Positions 58,640-64,000 of a stretch of 64,000 nt of DNA are shown piece after piece (the first letter of the stretch is position 1; the number at the start of each line of letters is the position of its first letter). The stretch is from Pseudomonas lini (GTDB taxonomy: Bacteria; Pseudomonadota; Gammaproteobacteria; Pseudomonadales; Pseudomonadaceae). The notes under the pieces are model-generated. The model was not told the DNA's origin, did not search any database, and was given only the letters and a program-made list of their open reading frames with translations. The position numbers and the translations under genes were made by a program. Location: the NCBI RefSeq assembly GCF_030812475.1, contig NZ_JAUSSR010000013.1, positions 173,217 to 237,216 on the forward strand. Direction: 5' to 3'.

Positions 58640-59527
58640 ATGGACGAACTTAATAGCGTTGCCAGTGACAGTGTCGATAAAGCCAATGATTTAGTGGACT
58701 TGGTCATCCAGTACGGATCGGCTTTTGGCCTGAAGATTGTGTTTGCGGTGCTGTTCTGGATAGTGGGCCGCTGGATGATCAGTTTTATTGTCCGGTTTGT
58801 GCAGCGCTCGATGACGCGGCAGAAGATCGATCCGACGGTGTTGCGTTATGTCGGGTCTTTTATCACGGTCACGCTGAACATCATCCTGGTGATTGCCATT
58901 CTTGGGTATTGCGGGATTGAGACGACCAGCTTTGCGGCGATTCTGGCGGCGGTCGGGTTGGCGATTGGCATGGCTTGGTCTGGGTTGTTGGCGAATTTGG
59001 CGGCGGGTGGGTTCATCATCGTTTTGCGTCCGTTCAAGGTTGGCGATGAGATTGGGGCGGGCGGGGTGGTGGGTACGGTGACGGAGATCGGGTTGTTTGT
59101 GACGACTGTCAATACGGCGGATAACGTGTTGACGCTGGTGGGTAATAACAAGATTTTTTCTGACAATATCCAGAACTTTTCCAGTAATGAGTTTCGGCGG
59201 GTGGAGTTGTCGTTTTCGCTGCCGTTCGAGACGGATGAGCGGGCGGTGGTGGGGTTGTTGCAGCAGCGGTTGGGGAAGGTGGCGAATGTGTTGGCGGCGC
59301 CGGCGGTTGATGTTCGCTTGGTGGGTGTGAATTCGGAGTCGGTGGTGTTGCTGGTGCGGTTGTGTTGTCACAGTGAGCATTATGGGGCGGTGCGTTTTGA
59401 TGCGAATGGGGTGATTCGGGAAGTGTTGAAGAATAGGGTGGATGGGCAGGTTGAGGTTGATTTGGTGAGTGGGGTGGTTGGGGAGAGTAGGCAAGGGCTG
59501 GGGGAGGTTGGTAGGTCGGTTGGGTAG
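58640..59527 (+). CDS. Small-conductance mechanosensitive channel, MscS family
   Basis: The 295-residue inner-membrane protein releases solutes on hypo-osmotic shock. It has three membrane helices (about residues 25-50, 70-95 and the pore helix at about 100-130). The pore helix carries the MscS glycine/alanine pattern (ILAAVGLAIGMAWSGLLANLAAGG), followed by the beta domain opening FIIVLRPFKVGDEI and the C-terminal cytoplasmic domain. Its length is close to E. coli MscS (286). It is monocistronic with a clear ATG after GAGGGG. Confidence 0.92.
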   Translation: MDELNSVASDSVDKANDLVDLVIQYGSAFGLKIVFAVLFWIVGRWMISFIVRFVQRSMTRQKIDPTVLRYVGSFITVTLNIILVIAILGYCGIETTSFAAILAAVGLAIGMAWSGLLANLAAGGFIIVLRPFKVGDEIGAGGVVGTVTEIGLFVTTVNTADNVLTLVGNNKIFSDNIQNFSSNEFRRVELSFSLPFETDERAVVGLLQQRLGKVANVLAAPAVDVRLVGVNSESVVLLVRLCCHSEHYGAVRFDANGVIREVLKNRVDGQVEVDLVSGVVGESRQGLGEVGRSVG

Positions 59528-59583
59528 TGGGTATTGAATCGTCATCGCGGTGTGTCAGGCGATGGGGTGGTGGCTGATAGGCC

Positions 59584-59610
59584 GCTTTCGCTGGCAAGCC
59601 AGCTCCTACA
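59584..59610. repeat. Single REP element
   Basis: GCTTTCGCTGGCAAGCCAGCTCCTACA is one REP arm between the convergent mscS-type and acnA genes. Confidence 0.75.
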
Positions 59611-59635
59611 GGGGTTGGTGTTGGGCACCAACCCC
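59611..59635. terminator. Strong hairpin between convergent genes
   Basis: GGGGTTGGTG TTGGG CACCAACCCC has perfect 10-base arms, 12 bases beyond the acnA stop. There is no long T-run, so termination may be weak or rely on the adjacent REP. Confidence 0.5.
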
Positions 59636-59646
59636 GGGTTTTGGGG

Positions 59647-62388
<2,742 letters not shown>

Positions 62389-62609
62389 TGCGATCACTCC
62401 TTTAAGTCCGCACGGCACGGACTGAGGGGACGGACAGAGCATTAAAGCTAGCCCTGTTTTCAGTAGCTGGCTAATAACTGGACTCTATGGACAAGTCCAA
62501 GGTTCCGAACTCGGCTATCATGCGCCGGTTTTCGTGACAGGCTTTGCTTCAACGCAAGCCTGGGCATCGCGCAGTGGTTGAATGTCTCGCCATCTGCCCA
62601 GGAGTAAGA

Positions 62610-63683
62610 ATGAACACCCTCTTTATGCATTGCCGGCCGGGCTTCGAAGGCGAAGTCTGTTCCGAGATTTCCGAACACGCCGCACGGCTGAACGTGGCCG
62701 GTTATGCCAAGGCCAAGACCGCCAGCGCCTGCGCCGAATTCATCTGCACCGAGGAAGACGGCGCCGAGCGGTTGATGCGTGGGCAGCGTTTTGCCGATCT
62801 GATTTTTCCACGGCAGTGGGCTCGGGGGATTTTCATTGATCTGCCGGAAACTGACCGGATCAGCGTGATCCTTGCGCACATGGCGGATTTTCCGCTGTGC
62901 GGCAGCTTGTGGCTGGAGATGGTCGACACCAATGATGGCAAGGAGCTGTCGAACTTCTGCAAGAAGTTTGAAGGGCATTTGCGCAAGGCGCTGATGGCGG
63001 CTGGGAAGTTGGTGGAGGATCCTGCCAAACCGCGGTTGCTGCTGACGTTTAAAAGCGGACGGGAAGTGTTCATGGGGCTGGCGGAGTCGAACAACTCGGC
63101 GATGTGGCCGATGGGCATTCCGCGCCTGAAGTTTCCGCGCGAGGCGCCGAGTCGGTCGACCTTGAAGCTGGAGGAGGCCTGGCACCACTTTATTCCGCGG
63201 GATCAGTGGGATGAGCGGTTGCACAGTGACATGACGGGTGTCGATCTTGGCGCGGCGCCGGGTGGCTGGACCTGGCAGTTGGTTAATCGTGGGATGTTGG
63301 TGACGGCGATCGACAATGGTCCGATGGCGGAAAGCCTGATGGAGACCGGGTTGGTGCAGCATTTGATGGCTGACGGGTTTACTTTCAAGCCGCGGCAGCC
63401 GGTGGATTGGATGGTCTGTGACATCGTTGAAAAGCCGGCGCGTAATGCGGCGATGCTGGAGGAGTGGATTGGCGAGGGGCATTGCCGGGAAGCGGTGGTT
63501 AACCTCAAGTTGCCGATGAAGCAGCGGTATGCCGAGGTGAAGCGCTTGCTGGAGCGGATTGCCGAGGGGTTCAAGGCGCGTGGGATTCGGGTCGAGATTG
63601 GTTGCAAGCAGCTGTATCACGATCGGGAAGAAGTGACGTGCCACCTGCGCCGGCTGGATGTGAAGAAACCCAAATCCCGCTGA
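62610..63683 (+). CDS. rlmM: 23S rRNA 2'-O-ribose methyltransferase RlmM
   Basis: The enzyme methylates the ribose of C2498 in 23S rRNA using S-adenosylmethionine. The 357-residue product has an N-terminal THUMP-like part (MNTLFMHCRPGFEGEVCSEI) and a C-terminal Rossmann methyltransferase domain with the SAM motif MTGVDLGAAPGGWTWQLVNR at about residues 208-227 and the catalytic region WMVCDIVEKP and VVNLKLPMKQRY. GGAGTAAGA precedes the ATG at 62610. Confidence 0.95.
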   Translation: MNTLFMHCRPGFEGEVCSEISEHAARLNVAGYAKAKTASACAEFICTEEDGAERLMRGQRFADLIFPRQWARGIFIDLPETDRISVILAHMADFPLCGSLWLEMVDTNDGKELSNFCKKFEGHLRKALMAAGKLVEDPAKPRLLLTFKSGREVFMGLAESNNSAMWPMGIPRLKFPREAPSRSTLKLEEAWHHFIPRDQWDERLHSDMTGVDLGAAPGGWTWQLVNRGMLVTAIDNGPMAESLMETGLVQHLMADGFTFKPRQPVDWMVCDIVEKPARNAAMLEEWIGEGHCREAVVNLKLPMKQRYAEVKRLLERIAEGFKARGIRVEIGCKQLYHDREEVTCHLRRLDVKKPKSR

Positions 63684-63712
63684 GACACGGAACGGGCGTC
63701 GTGCCTTGATCC

Positions 63713-64000
63713 TGCGGCCGACACAGCCCCTACATGGAATTGGCGTCGTACCTGGATCCAGTGATCGACACAGCCCCTGTAGGAGCCGGCTTGCCGGCGA
63801 AAGCGGTGGGTCAGTCGACGTTGATGTTGGATGTTGGGCCGCCTTCGCTGGCAAGCCAGCTCCTACATGGAATTGGCGTCGTGCCTGGATCCAGTGATCG
63901 ACACAAGCCCCTGTAGGAGCCGGCTTGCCGGCGAAAGCGGTGGGTCAGTCGACGTTGATGTTGGATGTTGGGCCGCCTTCGCTGGCAAGCCAGCTCCTAC
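63713..64000. repeat. Tandem REP doublets, 134-bp period, running off the window
   Basis: A unit of 134 bases starting with TGTAGGAGCCGGCTTGCCGG at 63778 recurs at 63912. Each contains an inward-facing pair of REP arms around GTCGACGTTGATGTTGGATG, followed by GGAATTGGCGTCGT(A/G)CCTGGATCC. Part of the unit also precedes 63778. The array continues past the right edge. Confidence 0.88.

Noticed and set aside
62460..63854. 464-codon minus-strand frame opposite rlmM
   Set aside because: Proline/arginine/histidine-rich antisense reading that also runs into the REP array; RlmM on the other strand is certain.
63778..64000. Regularly spaced repeats resembling a CRISPR array
   Set aside because: Only about two units, the spacers are identical too, the repeat is a REP palindrome, and no cas genes are near.

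Overview
This window is chromosomal DNA of a Pseudomonas, most probably of the P. fluorescens group. The support is a liu leucine/isovalerate catabolism locus with its MerR regulator, a CrcY-type RNA beside mvaB, an Aer aerotaxis receptor, many dispersed REP-type palindromes, Pseudomonas-restricted families (DUF2388, DUF3077/DUF6124) and high-GC core genes (galU, acnA, rlmM). No tRNA, rRNA, CRISPR array or intact insertion sequence was seen.

Layout. (1) 1-6.8 kb: liuB (cut by the window edge) and liuA, divergent from an acyl-CoA ligase, with palindromic operators between them. Then come a CrcY-like sRNA with a sigma-54 promoter, mvaB and liuR. (2) 7.1-8.7 kb: aerotaxis receptor Aer. (3) 9-10.5 kb: an AT-richer pocket of small orphan genes. 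(4) 10.7-20.3 kb: a type VI secretion island, vgrG followed by two tandem copies of a phospholipase D effector plus Sel1-repeat lipoprotein (likely immunity) pair, with a DUF2388 gene between the copies. (5) 20.5-24.1 kb: a BCCT transporter, a glutathione S-transferase and an HxlR regulator, bracketed by IS66-type remnants. (6) 24.5-26.5 kb: a glycine-rich secreted protein, galU (apparently with an ATT start) and a small orphan. (7) 26.8-53.2 kb: a large surface polysaccharide locus, all on the minus strand. (8) 53.4-55.2 kb: a CPBP membrane protease, then a DUF6124 gene with a strongly structured leader. (9) 55.6-58.4 kb: two small Rhs-core proteins with a common N-terminal part and unrelated C-terminal tips. 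(10) 58.6-64 kb: an MscS-type channel, aconitase, rlmM and a tandem REP array.

The polysaccharide locus is the centrepiece. In transcription order it runs: wzb, wzc, an RfaH-like antiterminator, a long leader with a perfect ops element, wcaJ-type initiating transferase, a complete CMP-pseudaminic acid pathway (pseB, C, F, G, H, I), a PhyH-type dioxygenase, three hexapeptide acyltransferases, a capsule-synthesis-like putative transferase, a Wzx-type flippase, a Wzy-type polymerase, a GT4 transferase, a manC-type enzyme, and a yjbE/wza/gfcB/gfcC/yjbH export module with a VanZ-like protein. The combination of yjbE-H (gfcABCD)-type genes with Wza, Wzb and Wzc resembles the enterobacterial group 4 capsule apparatus. 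I infer a Wzx/Wzy-dependent, pseudaminic-acid-containing capsule or exopolysaccharide whose long operon depends on RfaH. Genes from manC to the acyltransferases are visibly AT-richer than the flanking core genes, which suggests horizontal acquisition.

Most calls rest on recognised protein motifs and gene order read by eye. No database search, RNA folding or alignment was run.
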